DNA from: Protea cynaroides | Taxonomy: Eukaryota; Streptophyta; Magnoliopsida; Proteales; Proteaceae | Direction: 5' to 3' | Length of the DNA stretch: 64,000 nt | Assembly (NCBI GenBank): GCA_028583415.1 | Contig: CM053267.1 | Span: forward strand, 50,435,414 to 50,499,413 | Shown here: positions 40,701 to 49,655 of the stretch, one piece after another | Position numbering within the stretch: position 1 is the stretch's first letter | Layout of the letters: each line of letters begins with the position of its first letter | Program-made: the position numbers and the translations under genes | The notes under the pieces: generated by a model | What the model was told of the DNA's origin: nothing | Seen by the model: the letters and a program-made list of their open reading frames with translations, nothing else | Databases searched by the model: none

Positions 40701-43700
40701 TGCTTGAAACAAAATTTCTTCTCTGGAACTTGCCAAATTAACTCTCTAAAGGCTCTGTCATAAGTTTTTTCTAGGTTAATAAAGATTATATGGAGGTTCT
40801 TCTTGCTTTCTCTAAATCTATCTATGAGTATCTTAAGTAAGAAAATAATTTGGTTCTCCGTAATAGTAGTTTCTTGTCTCATGCGAGTTTTAATCTCTCT
40901 CCCATTGTTTCATATTATAACTCATTACTTTTATGTCTCTGTAGTTATTGCTGCTCTGAATATCATTTTTATTTTTATAAATCAAAACAACTTCATTTGG
41001 CATTTTCCTTATGCTCATAATCTTATTAAACATCTTGGTTAACTAACATAGTTCATAAATTCCTAGGCTCTTCCATACTTCTATTGAGACCTCATCTGGG
41101 CTTGGTGTTTTACCTACATTCATCCTCCTTAAAACTTCTTTTACTTCCAACATGCTTATGTACATACAACCTATGGTGTCTTAATGGGTAATGCAGCCTC
41201 CTTGGTCAATAATACTCAAAGTGTTTTCATTTAGTAAGCTCTAGAAATAATCGTTCAGTCTCTCTTTAATGTCTTCATCCCTTACTAAAACACTACCATT
41301 TGCATTTTTAATACATCTAACATGATCTAAATATCTACACCTCCTTTCCCTCATCTTAGCTATTTTATAGACAGTTTTTTCGCCTTTCTTTTGTACTCAG
41401 ATTGTTACAAAGATCTTCATATAACAAGAAAAGGATCAAAATAACAAAAGTATAGAGTGATCCATACCTCTAAGGGCTGTATCAATTACTTTAATAGCAA
41501 TGGTCATCAATGGCCAGCAGTCAAGGCAAACATCAGCTCCTGAGCAGCAATATCGAACATCATCATAATCTGTAATATCCTGTTTAACAATATGCACAGG
41601 AGCCAGTTCTATGTTTTTGAATTTCCACTAGGAAATAATTGTTTGAAAACAATAGAAAATGAATTTCTTACTATATCAAAAATCAGCTCCCTTTCCATTG
41701 GAGTAAAAACATTATCACCAGATTGTGCATAGGCATGTCTTTTAGAAGGCTGCAGCACATAGGATAAAAGGATTTTAACAAAATTAATAGCTAATGGAAC
41801 TCATAAACAACAAAATAATTTAAATGAAGCATAGTGGAAAACTCAGTAGACTAGAGACTCGGTACATTTGAAATGCCATGACTCAGCCAAGTTTGTGAGT
41901 GAGTTTTTTCCTCAAACACTCAATGACATGGCATGCTTTTGCCATCACATGCTTTATGAAAGGGAATAAAAAGACCAGCATCATGCTTTATACATTGAAG
42001 AGAAGATATTTCTTTACATGACTAATATCTTCAATAAAATCAACACAAAATTTTGAGAGGAGCTCTACAAACAGAATCACAGTGGCCAGAAGCATTTAAT
42101 TTTCCATATCCAATCCCTAGAAGGATTTTCTAATTTTATATTATTTTTTTGTCCTAGACCCTTTGTCAACTTATTGATGAAAGAATCAAATGCAACCATA
42201 AGCATTGAGATCTTTGCTTGATAACTTAAAAGCATGTAAATCATACATCTACACTGTACACAGGCCCAATATCAATTTTAAATGGGCACTTGTCTTTGAT
42301 GGAATTTTCCAATTCTGCTGTACTGTTGAATGACTGGAACCGCAAATATATATCATTCTCCAGAGTAAAGGAAAATTCTCTTCTGCCAAAATAGGATGGA
42401 TCACAAGATGGATGCTTCCCATCTACAAGTAGCCAAGGGAGGGGGAAAAAGAAAGAGAAAAAAAAAAAAAAAAAAGAGAGAGAGAAATTAATGGCATGAG
42501 CAGGTACTTCAGGAAACTTCAATAAGCCAATCAACAAAATAATTTAAAACAAAGAGAACTTAAATTACCATTTCCATAGGACATCCATTTATAGATATCA
42601 ATGTGTGGAAACAGCTTCCCTGACAAGAATGTTACATTCAATGAGCTAGTTACATATACCACTATATAGAAGAAACTCAGACTTGATTATAAAATGTCTA
42701 GCAAATGGCAAGCAGCAGAAAGACAACTAATGGTACCATCTAGAAAATTATAGGAAAATAGAATATCAATTCCCAAGCCCTTGCATGCATAAATTAAAGG
42801 GATATTCTTTATGACACCGATCCAGTGTCAAATCCCATTGACATCGCGCATCAATGTCCATTTGATTGGTGCAAAACCCAACCCCTCCCAACCTAAATAC
42901 CGATAATACCCCAAATTTATGAGATTCCCATAATGGCCTAATGATCGTGCTCCAAAAGGCACTAGTGTCAATAGGCCATTGACACCGGTGCGGCGTCATG
43001 AAGAGAGACCCTAAATTAAGTATATCAAAGTTAAGGCAAAAAGAGAATCCCATAATGATAACTAACACTGGAAAGTTCATACACAAAACATGTAAGACCC
43101 GCATTCCGATAATCCTCCCTCTGATCAGATTATTGATATCTTGCAAGTCTTCCCACAGTAACAGCGCTGGAATCAGAAGCGGAGCTAAGCCCAGCCCCCT
43201 AACCCTAGGTAAGCGTGCGTTATTCATACTGTAGAGGTAAACTATATCATGGGTGAGAGTAATTCGGAACCCTAGATCAGCCCATGTGATTGGGGGCCTT
43301 CACCAGAACAGGCACACCTACAATGGACCCAACCGGAGGAACTATCTGGATGAACTTCCTCCGGATCATTCGGGTCCAGCAGCATTAATAAGCACAAGTG
43401 AATTGAATGCAGCTACAAGTAGCCGGAGTGAGTTCATTACTCACTCCTAGCTTTCATACGTGGAAAATCACCTGGAGCAAAACCCTAGTTGGTGCCCTTG
43501 CTCTCTACCTCCTATTTTCCACTCCAACCACCATTGAAGGGTGGTTGTGCATCGAAGAGAGCTTCGCACACCCCATCACGCAAGTACACTGTGAATTGTG
43601 TGTTTCCTTGTTACGGATATTCAAAATCCTGAACCCTAGATGTGGTTGGAGAGGAACCTGTCCTACTCTAGACCATTTCTCTTTGGTTAGAGGATTAGAT

Positions 43701-46700
43701 TATGAACTAGGATTGGATTGAGAGCTATACTGGTATGGGTTTTGGGTAGTCGACCTAGGACCCCACATTTCCTACCTCCCTCGGCTCATAAGCCCTCACC
43801 CAAGGCATCCTCAAGCCATAGGCAGACCTAGGCAAGCTCCCCTTGGTAGTGGCCAAGGCAGGGGTCCCGAAAGGGTAGACCCCTAAGGGAAGGCCAGGAA
43901 GCTTTGGCCTGGTTGCACCCAGGGGCGGGGGCACATTCGGAGGAATTACCTCCGAATATATGCCCAAAACCCACTGGAAAAATGTGAATTTTGGAAACAG
44001 GAGGAAATTGCCTCAGGATTTTTATCCGGATGTATACAGGGTTCTCTCTGTTACTATGCAGAGGAAGTAGCCGGATGAACTTCATCCGGATGTCTTCCCC
44101 CAGCTAGGTCCCAAAACACTAGACTAGACCGCCGTGTGTTCCGAACCTGACGAGGGGGTTCCTATATGACGATGGGACCTGTGTTCATGTCTTCCATATC
44201 ATTATAACTAAAAATGTTATATAATTCGACTCAAAACTAATCTATTGTACACGAAAAGGGAAAAACACCGCGGGGTTTCAGGGAAGAGCTTCTCTGGCCT
44301 ACGTGAAATTCGGACTCGGATCATCAGGTGAGGGGATTGGAGCCTGAGGTTTATTTTGAGTGTTTACGAACTGATCGTGTCATTGTTGCATAGTTGTTGT
44401 TTGTACCATTTAATTGTACTTGTGTTTGCATGCATATTGCATATGTTTACATTATGATTTATGATGATAATGATGTGATGTGATTTCGAACCCGAGTGGA
44501 GTATAGGGACCGAAGTAATGGTACCGTGTCTGCCACTTTAGGGGGTCAACGGGCTGTCATCCTGGCAAAACTACAATGTCCGACGGAACTGTCGAGAGTC
44601 TTAGACTGTCTTTGATATCATTTTTGTTTTTTAGTTTTGTTTAAATTTTTGTTTTGAAGATGTTTGGTAAAATTTTTGGGTGCCATTATGAAATGAAAAA
44701 ATAAAAACAACTCCAAATTCAAAAAGAGATTGAGACCTCTTTTTGATTTTTGGCCAAAAATAATTTTTTGTTGTATTTTGCGCAACTACAAGTTGCACAT
44801 GGGTTTTAGATTGGAAAGTTGAGGGTAAAAATGTAAAATGACTTTATAACTCATTTCCTCTCCCTTGCGCCGTAAAAATGTAAAATGACTTTATAACTCA
44901 TTTCCTCTCCCTTGTGCCAACTCTTGGCCTTTCTTCTCAGAATCATGATCCCTTACTTTCTCCTTAAATTCTCAAGTAGCAGATCTTGAATGCCCTACAG
45001 GAGTCGTCATGACGTAGTTCAGAGAAGATGATCACTTGCATTGCTTACTCTGTACTCTTGTTTCCGTCCCAACATACCCTGGAATTTGGCGTCTCTGCAC
45101 AAACCGCAGAACAACCCATTGTATCTGCAAAGCTTCATGGAGGCAGAACAACCCACTAATAGACAATCATCTTCGACTTTGTAATCCTCGTCGTGGCCAC
45201 TTACTGGTAGGTTTGGTCATCCAATGATTTGAAGTGAGTAATCCAGATTTCTTAAGAGCACCAGAGAAATTAGAAGAGAAAATTTAAGGGCAATAAAAGC
45301 CTATGTAGATTCTGGAATTTGTGTTTCACTTCATCCATCCCTCTATAACTCAACAAAAATTATGGGATCAAATGATAAAACAATAAAAACCCTAGAAATC
45401 TGAATTCCTGCAAATTCAGAATTTTTCCTAAGCTGCAAAACTCTAAAAGAGAATGCGAATTCATTTTTAATCCCTGTCGGTGTCCATATAAACCCAGAAA
45501 TATTGCCATTACAGAAATCGACTGTAAGGGACAAAGGGAGGAAGGGAGGAGATGTAAGAAGATGATTATATAAAAAAAAAATTTGCATGTAATACCAAAC
45601 TTATTTTTCATTTTAGAATCTATTATGCTAAGTAGTTACAAACAACATTTTATTTTTTATCAAAAATGGTTTTTAAAAATACTTTCTAATAAATACATAA
45701 AAATCAAAAAAAAAATGATAACAAAGAGAGCTTTAGCTGGGATTACAATCCGGCTAGTGTCCTAGCAAAACTACGATGCCCAAGGGGACAGGGGTCGGGA
45801 GTCTTAACTAGGACCTAGCTCATACTAAATGATTAACATATAGGTTACCATGGTTAATGGAATAGGTAGACCCACAATGACTGCAACACTTGCCAATAGG
45901 TGTTGACGTACTAACATAGGCTCATATCTCCACATGGTTCCAAGGTCTAGGGGGAGCCACAGACCCAGAAATGAGAGGAGGGGGAAGATAATGGATTCGG
46001 GGAATTCAACCGACAAGCGGGAGCCTATGAAATGGGGTGTGTGCATGCAAGCCAGCGAGGTTGGCTTGTGTGTCTCACTTTGGGGTACAGGTCTTGCAGT
46101 TCCCAAACTATGGGCTAGTCTCATGCTCTACCCGTGCATGAGGGTATAACGCCTATCAGAGTAGGTGAGTCCCAATATGGCACCTAGCAGATCATAAGCC
46201 ATACCTAATTAAATTATCTCATGCATTTGCTTGATTAAATGCTCGATGTTCCTCACTAAGCTGTGTTCTGCCACCCCACGTTCAAATGTGTTTTAAATGT
46301 TTCCATAGGTGTGGCGTCTTTATCTGATTTCCTAGACTCTTCCTCAGCGCATTGGCCAATATTGGTGAGGTCGAGTCTCCCCCTGAGGAGTATCACGGGG
46401 ATGCGTGTCTCTCCTGGCCTATGTGTATGGTAGGCCCTGAGTTAGGTTTCATCCCATGGGGATTATTTGGCAATCTCTTTTTGTTTTCCTTTTATACTGA
46501 GTATACTTGTAGATGGTGAGGTATATAGAGCGTAAAACTATGTTTTGCTTTTACAATGATTGTATGTCCATAACTGACAGTCTATTTAAACTTATAACAA
46601 TAGCTGCACCACACTTTATGATCTATCTACTCAAGTTTTCCGCTATGATCCTTTGTGTTTATTCCATAGTTTTCAAGGTGTCAAGGCGAACCAAAGCGTT

Positions 46701-47868
46701 GGAGGCCTGATGAGGCGCCTAGGCGACCAAGGCATCCGATTTTCCAAGGCGTCACAAGTCCTAAGCAACGCCTTGACAACTATGGTTTATTCTGATTTTT
46801 CGTGAATGCTTATGTTATGGTGGTGTGGTGCACACTGCCCATGTGTGGTCCTTTGAAGCTGTGGTTGCCTAGGGGCAATCCCCTTCACACAACCGGACAA
46901 ACCGGATAGGGGTGTGAAAAAACCCATCCATCATCCGGACTGAAATCCTCTCCCGCACGCCAGCCCGCCAGCCAAACATCTGACGGGCTGGAATACATCG
47001 GTATGTGTGTCGGTGTATTCCAGCCCGTCAGATGGTTGGCTGGCGGACTGGCGCGGGGGAGAGGATTTTTTGCCCATCATCCAAGTATTGGGTCATCCCA
47101 TGCAACTCAAATCCACAACTACAAAGCAAATTTAGATAGATGGGAATCATAAGACACAGCCAAAATTGAATCAAGAAAAGGAAGAACCCATTAAATCACA
47201 TCATTTGATCTATAACTAAAAGTATAAGCAAATTTAATTTCACAATTTGATAGGACTATCCAAGAGATGATGATTATGATTTAATCAGATAAAAGAATTA
47301 AATAGTTAGCGTAATTGGCTCATCATACAGATATCACAGATCAAAATGAACCATTAATTGCACAGAAATAGAAACTGTGGCTTTTCTTTAGAATATTTTG
47401 AAACGTTTTAGTGTAATGAAAAATCAGGACACATTGGTCCAATGCAAAAGGAAAAGAAAAAAAAAAAGCAGGGCACCAACTTCGACAATGAGTCATTTAG
47501 AAATTTTTCCACTATCACTAAACACATATTCAAATAAATAGGAAAAGGAGAAAGATGGAAAACAATCAAACAGAGGCACATCCATCAAGGATAAGACAAT
47601 TAATTTATCAAAACATTTACAACACCTCTTATACAATAGAGATAAAATTTCTACAGCCAACACTCAGAAACAATGGATGTCCCAACAAATAAAAACATCA
47701 AATTAAGAACTAGAACGAAGAAACAAAAATAGATTAAAAACTACCATAGTATAATTTAAGATAATTGGAATTGAATCCTTCAGGAACAGCATTCCGTTGC
47801 CTCTGTTCAAATTCACACCCATCAAGTAACATGTCATCTCCTCCACCCTCAGCTTTGTCTTTGGTCAT
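7143..47868 (-). CDS. PRIM1: DNA primase small (catalytic) subunit, 16 coding exons, 453 aa
   Basis: Coding exons on the minus strand: 47868-47745, 42619-42569, 42422-42247, 41749-41672, 41579-41468, 23561-23477, 23337-23286, 23181-23123, 23046-22931, 22808-22687, 12265-12203, 12097-12040, 10933-10860, 7714-7666, 7487-7408, 7205-7143. All have GT/AG borders. They sum to 1362 nt with consistent phase and no internal stop. The protein primes replication as part of DNA polymerase alpha-primase in the nucleus. Landmarks: NAVPEGFNSNYLKLYYGKLFP (19-49 region), REFSFTL, KIDIGPVYSVD, the catalytic pair D142/D144 in FDIDITDYDD, a CC-x5-C-x2-C zinc motif at 154-164, SGRRGVHCWVCD (193-204), third catalytic D344 in YPRID, HLLKAPFCVHPKTGR, and the C-terminal TSLGQSIKFFR and FLQPLLKSCK. 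An in-frame TAA lies just upstream of the ATG. The gene is hugely expanded: introns 2, 6, 11 and 14 are 5.1, 17.9, 10.4 and 3.1 kb. Confidence 0.93.
7940..9720 (-). mobile_element. L1-type LINE relic in primase intron 14
   Basis: On the minus strand, segments of a LINE ORF2 follow in order: reverse-transcriptase entry (LSDFRPICVGNFVYK, near 8840), the thumb-like GLGIRKLKDINDSLLSKMAW (near 8600) and a zf-RVT region (DSFFAWQWHLAKLR ... CHLCF, near 8050). The central part with the FADD/YADD motif is missing between about 8740 and 8700, so it is internally deleted as well as interrupted by stops. It lies in the 3.1-kb intron 7715-10859, on the same strand as the host gene. Confidence 0.85.
10116..10218. 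mobile_element. 103-bp hAT-type MITE (CATAGTTGTCAAGG family)
   Basis: It begins CATAGTTGTCAAGGTG and ends in a decayed complement (GTGACAACCTTG), with GC-rich CTAGGCG-like words inside. It is flanked by an 8-bp near-repeat, TTTAGGGT (10108-10115) and TTTAGGAT (10219-10226). It is the same family as 31902-32827 and 46665-46784. Confidence 0.7.
10860..10933 (-). CDS. PRIM1: Primase coding exon 13
   Basis: The exon continues the conserved HPKTGRVCVPIDP stretch and ends in VPTLST. The acceptor is CATCAG and the donor GTTAGC. It enters with one base from the previous exon and leaves in phase 0. Confidence 0.9.
11286..11308. repeat. (CA)n microsatellite
   Basis: About eleven CA units in primase intron 13. 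Confidence 0.8.
11420..11506. repeat. 43-bp tandem duplication
   Basis: Two adjacent near-identical copies start TTCAGGCTACTCAAAAGG, at 11420 and 11463. They lie in primase intron 13. Confidence 0.75.
12040..12265 (-). CDS. PRIM1: Primase coding exons 11-12 (third catalytic Asp)
   Basis: Exons 12265-12203 and 12097-12040 encode residues 326-365: GLRKCVEEIIF, YPRIDMEVSKHMNHLLK and CVHPKTG. D344 in YPRID corresponds to the third metal-binding aspartate of the family (D306 in the human protein). Confidence 0.92.
12440..13110. other. Organelle-like, GC-richer block (candidate mitochondrial insertion)
   Basis: Composition shifts sharply from the AT-rich intron to a balanced, repeat-poor style typical of plant mitochondrial DNA. 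Around 12700-12840 one frame reads GANEANLYLHAGRGFDFH and on to a stop, a possible fragment of an organellar ORF that I cannot name. It lies about 175 bp from primase exon 11 (12203-12265), inside intron 11. The call rests on style only. Confidence 0.4.
14082..14295 (+). repeat. 5' LTR of the copia element
   Basis: 214 bp ending CCATTCAACA. The first bases (CGTTAG) are mutated relative to the TGTTAAG start of the 3' LTR. Confidence 0.9.
19337..19552 (+). repeat. 3' LTR of the copia element
   Basis: 216 bp, TGTTAAGAG...CAACA, with the canonical TG...CA ends. It follows a polypurine tract at 19326-19336. Confidence 0.9.
19560..22686. other. Rest of primase intron 11
   Basis: No coding region is seen. 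Positions 21830-21990 hold a GATAC-rich block of the dispersed family. Positions 22116-22370 hold a two-copy repeat of about 132 bp containing the shared string GAAAGAAGTAGAAATAAAAG. A short open stretch after an AG at about 22622 could be a cryptic exon but is not conserved primase sequence. Confidence 0.5.
22687..23561 (-). CDS. PRIM1: Primase coding exons 6-10
   Basis: Exons 23561-23477, 23337-23286, 23181-23123, 23046-22931 and 22808-22687 encode residues about 181-325. They carry the nucleotide-binding SGRRGVHCWVCD, LTNEQRAAIAEYF, GPLHPFL, the EEKLLCGQQLF region, ASELWGKWQE and VRWKQLKRLLQSGKQK. They form a compact island between the 17.9-kb and 10.4-kb introns. Confidence 0.92.
23759..24145 (-). 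repeat. 3' LTR (387 bp) of the nested-host element
   Basis: Full-length LTR, lying only about 200 bp from primase exon 6 (23477-23561). It shares the string CTGCTGTATATATAGAAAGC with the other LTR apart from small changes. Confidence 0.85.
24146..24760. repeat. Irregular CAR-rich minisatellite inside the LTR element
   Basis: Units beginning CAATGTATCAAC or CAATGTAACAAC recur at irregular 47-96 bp spacing, with many CAACAGCAGCAA words. An open frame exists on the minus strand (24275-24523) but has low-complexity composition, so it is not called as a gene. Confidence 0.6.
24850..30690 (+). mobile_element. L1-type LINE, near full length, broken
   Basis: ORF1 (about 24860-26716) has a DUF4283-like region (GDNGTFVFRFTNEDDK, near 25230) and a zinc knuckle CTTCKVFGHNTGTC (25622-25663). 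ORF2 starts near 26751 with an endonuclease (FFWNIRGLNSPSKQ, GETKVKE, VYASNHEMDRRK, MGNFN). It continues through reverse transcriptase (KSPSLDGFSMGFF, SAFIQGQNIVDNI, RGIRQGCPMSPLLF, AFADDNMIFSKGN near 28826) and ends in a zf-RVT region (LWRALFQSLPTR, CGLCC...INHLFFEC near 30030). An A-rich tail ends it near 30664-30685. Many stops and frameshifts interrupt it. It is inserted in the LTR element 23759-38376 in the opposite orientation. The 5' border is uncertain. Confidence 0.9.
30286..30442. repeat. Local duplication near the LINE 3' end
   Basis: The phrases GAAATTTTGAGCAAATC, GACGGTGTACCATACCTTCG and CCCTTTTTATCCCATTCTCA each occur twice between 30286 and 30442. This is a staggered tandem duplication of about 75 bp with reordering. 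Confidence 0.65.
30845..31110. repeat. GATAC-rich dispersed repeat
   Basis: Dense in CCGATACGG, ATCGATACAC and GGATCGATAC words. It flanks the hAT relic on the low side, as 36.55-36.64 kb does on the high side. Confidence 0.65.
31205..31290. repeat. GAGATCTCG palindrome-rich repeat, copy 1
   Basis: The block contains AAAATCTCGG, CGAGACCGAGATCTC and CGCGAGATCTCGCCGAGAC, overlapping self-complementary words. A second copy lies at 36762-36912. Confidence 0.6.
31669..36147 (-). pseudogene. hAT-family transposase relic
   Basis: Reading the minus strand: a BED-type zinc finger near 36040-35930 (CNFCGKKLQSGGITRLKQHL); a DUF659 region near 35450-34690 with KWSFYHGIPA, MCDGWTGPTRKSIINFMVY, VMDNGNNFKKAG and FWTPCVAHCIDLMLKD; an EFWQNVKVVVRVLHPVVQVLR stretch near 34630; and the C-terminal dimerisation region near 33810-33650 (GYERNWSTFNLIHSKRRNRL then LVFVHYNMRLR). 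Stops occur, for example near 36080, 36060 and 33715, and the 3' part is cut by a MITE (31902-32827) with the coding tail continuing to TAG at 31669. The two sides of that insertion are not in the same frame, so it had more than one lesion. It is inside the LTR element 23759-38376. Confidence 0.88.
31902..32827. mobile_element. 926-bp hAT-type MITE inserted in the hAT transposase
   Basis: The ends are CATAGTTGTCAAGGCG and its complement CGCCTTGACAACTATG, with subterminal GC-rich GCGCCTAGGCG words. It is flanked by GTAAACTC (31894-31901) and GTAGACTC (32828-32835), an 8-bp duplication with one change. The interior is AT-rich and non-coding. It is the longest of three or four family members here. 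Confidence 0.85.
36555..36640. repeat. GATAC-rich dispersed repeat
   Basis: It includes TATCGTATCGTATCGTG and GATACGGGATAAGATAC. It belongs to the same family as 30845-31110. Confidence 0.6.
36762..36912. repeat. GAGATCTCG palindrome-rich repeat, copy 2
   Basis: AAAATCTCGGCGAGATCTC at 36771 and CGCGAGATCTCGGCGAG near 36890 face each other across about 100 bp, making an inverted arrangement that could be a small foldback element. Confidence 0.6.
37215..37600. repeat. Tandem repeat, period about 163 bp
   Basis: Just over two copies. The string ATGTTAATCACC is at 37341 and 37504, with GGCCGATCTACTGTC following in each. It lies in the leader side of the LTR element. Confidence 0.75.
38170..38376 (-). 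repeat. 5' LTR (207 bp, internally deleted)
   Basis: Both ends match the 3' LTR but about 180 bp of the middle is missing. It is directly followed on the minus strand by the primer-binding site. Confidence 0.85.
39700..41400 (-). mobile_element. RTE-type LINE relic in primase intron 6
   Basis: Minus-strand fragments in order: a reverse-transcriptase palm (LHIIFINLEKTYDRAFRELIW, near 40790), LYLFTLVMDDLTGNIQDE with CMLFVNDIVLTDE (near 40540), and the C-terminal RPAIMYGAECWAVNKHHID with EMRMFRWMCGKTR (near 40100-40020). Low-complexity GATGATGATG and CAACAACAAAG runs near 39670-39730 suit the simple-repeat 3' end of this clade. It is strongly decayed. Confidence 0.8.
41468..42619 (-). CDS. PRIM1: Primase coding exons 2-5 (catalytic core)
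   Basis: Exons 42619-42569, 42422-42247, 41749-41672 and 41579-41468 encode residues 42-180. They include KLFP, YKWMSYGN, HPSCD, REFSFTL, KIDIGPVYSVD, KRHAYAQSGDNVF, ERELIFDID and YCCSGADVCLDCW. The catalytic FDID motif is split by the short 92-bp intron 41580-41671. Confidence 0.93.
42798..43012. mobile_element. 215-bp MITE
   Basis: The ends are AGGGATATTCTTTATGACACCG and the complement of AGGGTCTCTCTTCATGACGCCG, an imperfect terminal inverted repeat with the shared core ATGAC-CCG. It is flanked by the exact 7-bp repeat AAATTAA (42791-42797 and 43013-43019). It lies in primase intron 2, about 170 bp from coding exon 2 (42569-42619). Confidence 0.7.
43020..46660. other. Intron 2 repeat-like, non-coding sequence
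   Basis: A mosaic without recognisable coding domains. Around 43250-44160 are GC-richer, CCGGATGAAC/TTCATCCGG-bearing words that look like non-coding retroelement sequence. At 44548 and 45748 a similar phrase (GCAAAACTACAATGTCC or GCAAAACTACGATGCCC) appears twice. The sequence between them (about 44612-45735) has facing inverted ends around TCTTTGATATCATTTTT, suggesting an inserted TIR element whose target duplication I could not resolve. A 47-bp tandem duplication is at 44825-44920. Confidence 0.45.
46665..46784. mobile_element. 120-bp hAT-type MITE with exact 8-bp TSD
   Basis: It starts CATAGTTTTCAAGGTG and ends CGCCTTGACAACTATG, with GAGGCGCCTAGGCGACC inside. It is flanked by the exact 8-bp duplication GTTTATTC (46657-46664 and 46785-46792). 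This copy fixes the borders of the whole family. Confidence 0.88.
46943..47067. repeat. Strong hairpin: two 58-bp arms with a 9-base loop
   Basis: The arms 46943-47000 and about 47010-47067 are complementary apart from about five mismatches. They are GC-rich (CCTCTCCC, CAGCCCGCCAGCC, TCTGACGGGCTGG) in an AT-rich intron. The loop is TATGTGTGT. It could be a foldback MITE or a microRNA-like precursor. It lies in primase intron 2. Confidence 0.85.
47745..47868 (-). CDS. PRIM1: Primase coding exon 1 (residues 1-41)
   Basis: The ATG at 47868 is followed by an acidic N-terminus and the conserved AVPEGFNSNYLKLYY core. The donor is GTAGTT after phase 1. Immediately upstream the sequence reads TTTGGATAG then GTTAAGTTTGACAAT before the ATG, so the exon probably begins at 47883 after a 5'-UTR intron. 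Confidence 0.9.
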
Positions 47869-48611
47869 ATTGTCAAACTTAACCTATCCAAATTAACAAA
47901 TTATTATTCCATATTGTTTATAAATATGGTGTACTCAGATTTAAGAAGATAAATTGTAAACAAAGAATTACGTCAAAAAACTTTTCATAATGGACCAAAG
48001 AGAGTCGTGTAGGTCATCATTAAAATGAACAGAAAAGGATCATGGGAAACATTCTCCCTCGACCAAATGCATTTCAAAGTGATGACTAGAGAACAAGACT
48101 CCCTCAACATCTGTGTGTTCCATTTACCTTACCCAGAAGAAAAGAATATGAATAAATAACTATGGGAACTAAATAGGCCAGAACTTCAATAGTACTTCAA
48201 AAAATTTGCATGAAAAAATGGCACAATAACAATACGGTACGTGTTTAATACTTCTAGCCGGGTGAACTACTCTTCCATCTACATGCCAAAGTTGACTTAT
48301 GAATTGATGACTCTTTGCTACCCAATTCCGGATATTTAAACTTAGTACTATCATCGGCTACACAATCCCACCCACTCACCCGCCCGAAAACCAACTTAAA
48401 TAATGAAGTACAAAAAAAAAAAATTATTTCTAAATGGGTGGAAATTGGAGTTTTAACTATTAGACAATTGTTTGGTGGCCTGTGCTTGGGCATGGATTCC
48501 CAAACCTGATGGACCCATCTCCAGAATACTCACTATACAACTAAACAAAAACAAATCAGGGGTAACTTGGGATTAAGGCATCATTATTTACCAAATCTCA
48601 TAGCAGGCCAA

Positions 48612-48712
48612 CATAGTTCTCAAGCCATCGCCTAGGAGACGCAAGCACCTTGGGTATCCAAAAACCTTCAATTGCCTTGGGTCGCTTGTCACCATGACAA
48701 CTTCGCACCATA
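48612..48712. mobile_element. Decayed member of the CATAGTT MITE family
   Basis: CATAGTTCTCAAGCCATCGCC and a facing GTCACCATGACAACTT resemble the termini of the family at 46665, with CGCCTAGGAGACGC inside. No convincing target duplication remains. Confidence 0.4.
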
Positions 48713-49591
48713 ACACCTTATTCTCTCTCCTTGACCCTCATCTCTCTTCTTCTTTGTTGCTTCGGCATTGTCCTCTTTCCTCTTCTTTTTAAATATTCTC
48801 CATTTTCCTTTTGCGCAATTCATTGTATCATAGTCCTCTTTGGTGGATGAAAAGGCTACAGAATATGCAGAGAAAAAGAAAGTGTAGAATCTCTGCAATA
48901 CTTACAAACATGTGGAAATAATTCCTTGGAAGGTAAAGGTAAAGAAAAAATGAAGATGAAGGGACCTTACAAGGAAAATGAAGCAGTAGCAGCAATGTTT
49001 GGGAAGCCTAAATCGAAGAAGGGACAAAGTGGACAAAGTAAAGAACCCTAGTTGCAATCAGTGGTCGGTATTCAGTGCAAGTTCATGACCGAGTAAAACT
49101 AACAAAATCTCTTTTGCAAGCTTAACAAGACTAACAATTGCATCGTTTAATGGCAACCGAGTCATTTAGATACCGATTAGGGAACCAATGCCTTAAACCA
49201 TCTATAAACCAAAAGCAAAATTGTTCAATGAAGAACCGATTAAAAACCAGATAACTAAAACCAATTAATAATAGTTTCGGGTAGCAATTTTGATACCTCT
49301 CAATCAATCGGTTTGATTTCAATTTTACCCCCTATATATCGCACCGAGCCGTTTAACCGATAATAAATCGTTTAACACCCTTGACCATATCCATCCAAAA
49401 TTTTCATTTTCGAATTCTGACAGAGTTATTTGGGTCATCAATTTCCAAGGGCTATTATGTGTTGAGTAGCACTTATTTGGTTAAATTGTGCTAGGGTGAT
49501 ATTTATGTTTTTCAAATGGGATTACAAAACGTCAATTTCAGTCCTTATCTTCCATCCATTTGAAACTAGTCAAAGCAAACGATGACCAGAT

Positions 49592-49610
49592 ATGTGTGTG
49601 TGTGTGTGTG

Positions 49611-49653
<43 letters not shown>
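49592..49653. repeat. (GT)n-(GA)n microsatellite
   Basis: A run of GT units with one interruption, followed by about ten GA units. Confidence 0.85.

Positions 49654-49655
<2 letters not shown>

Noticed and set aside
43755..44085. Overlapping minus-strand frames with Pro/Gly-rich translation
   Set aside because: They lie in GC-richer non-coding repeat-like sequence inside primase intron 2 and match no family I know.
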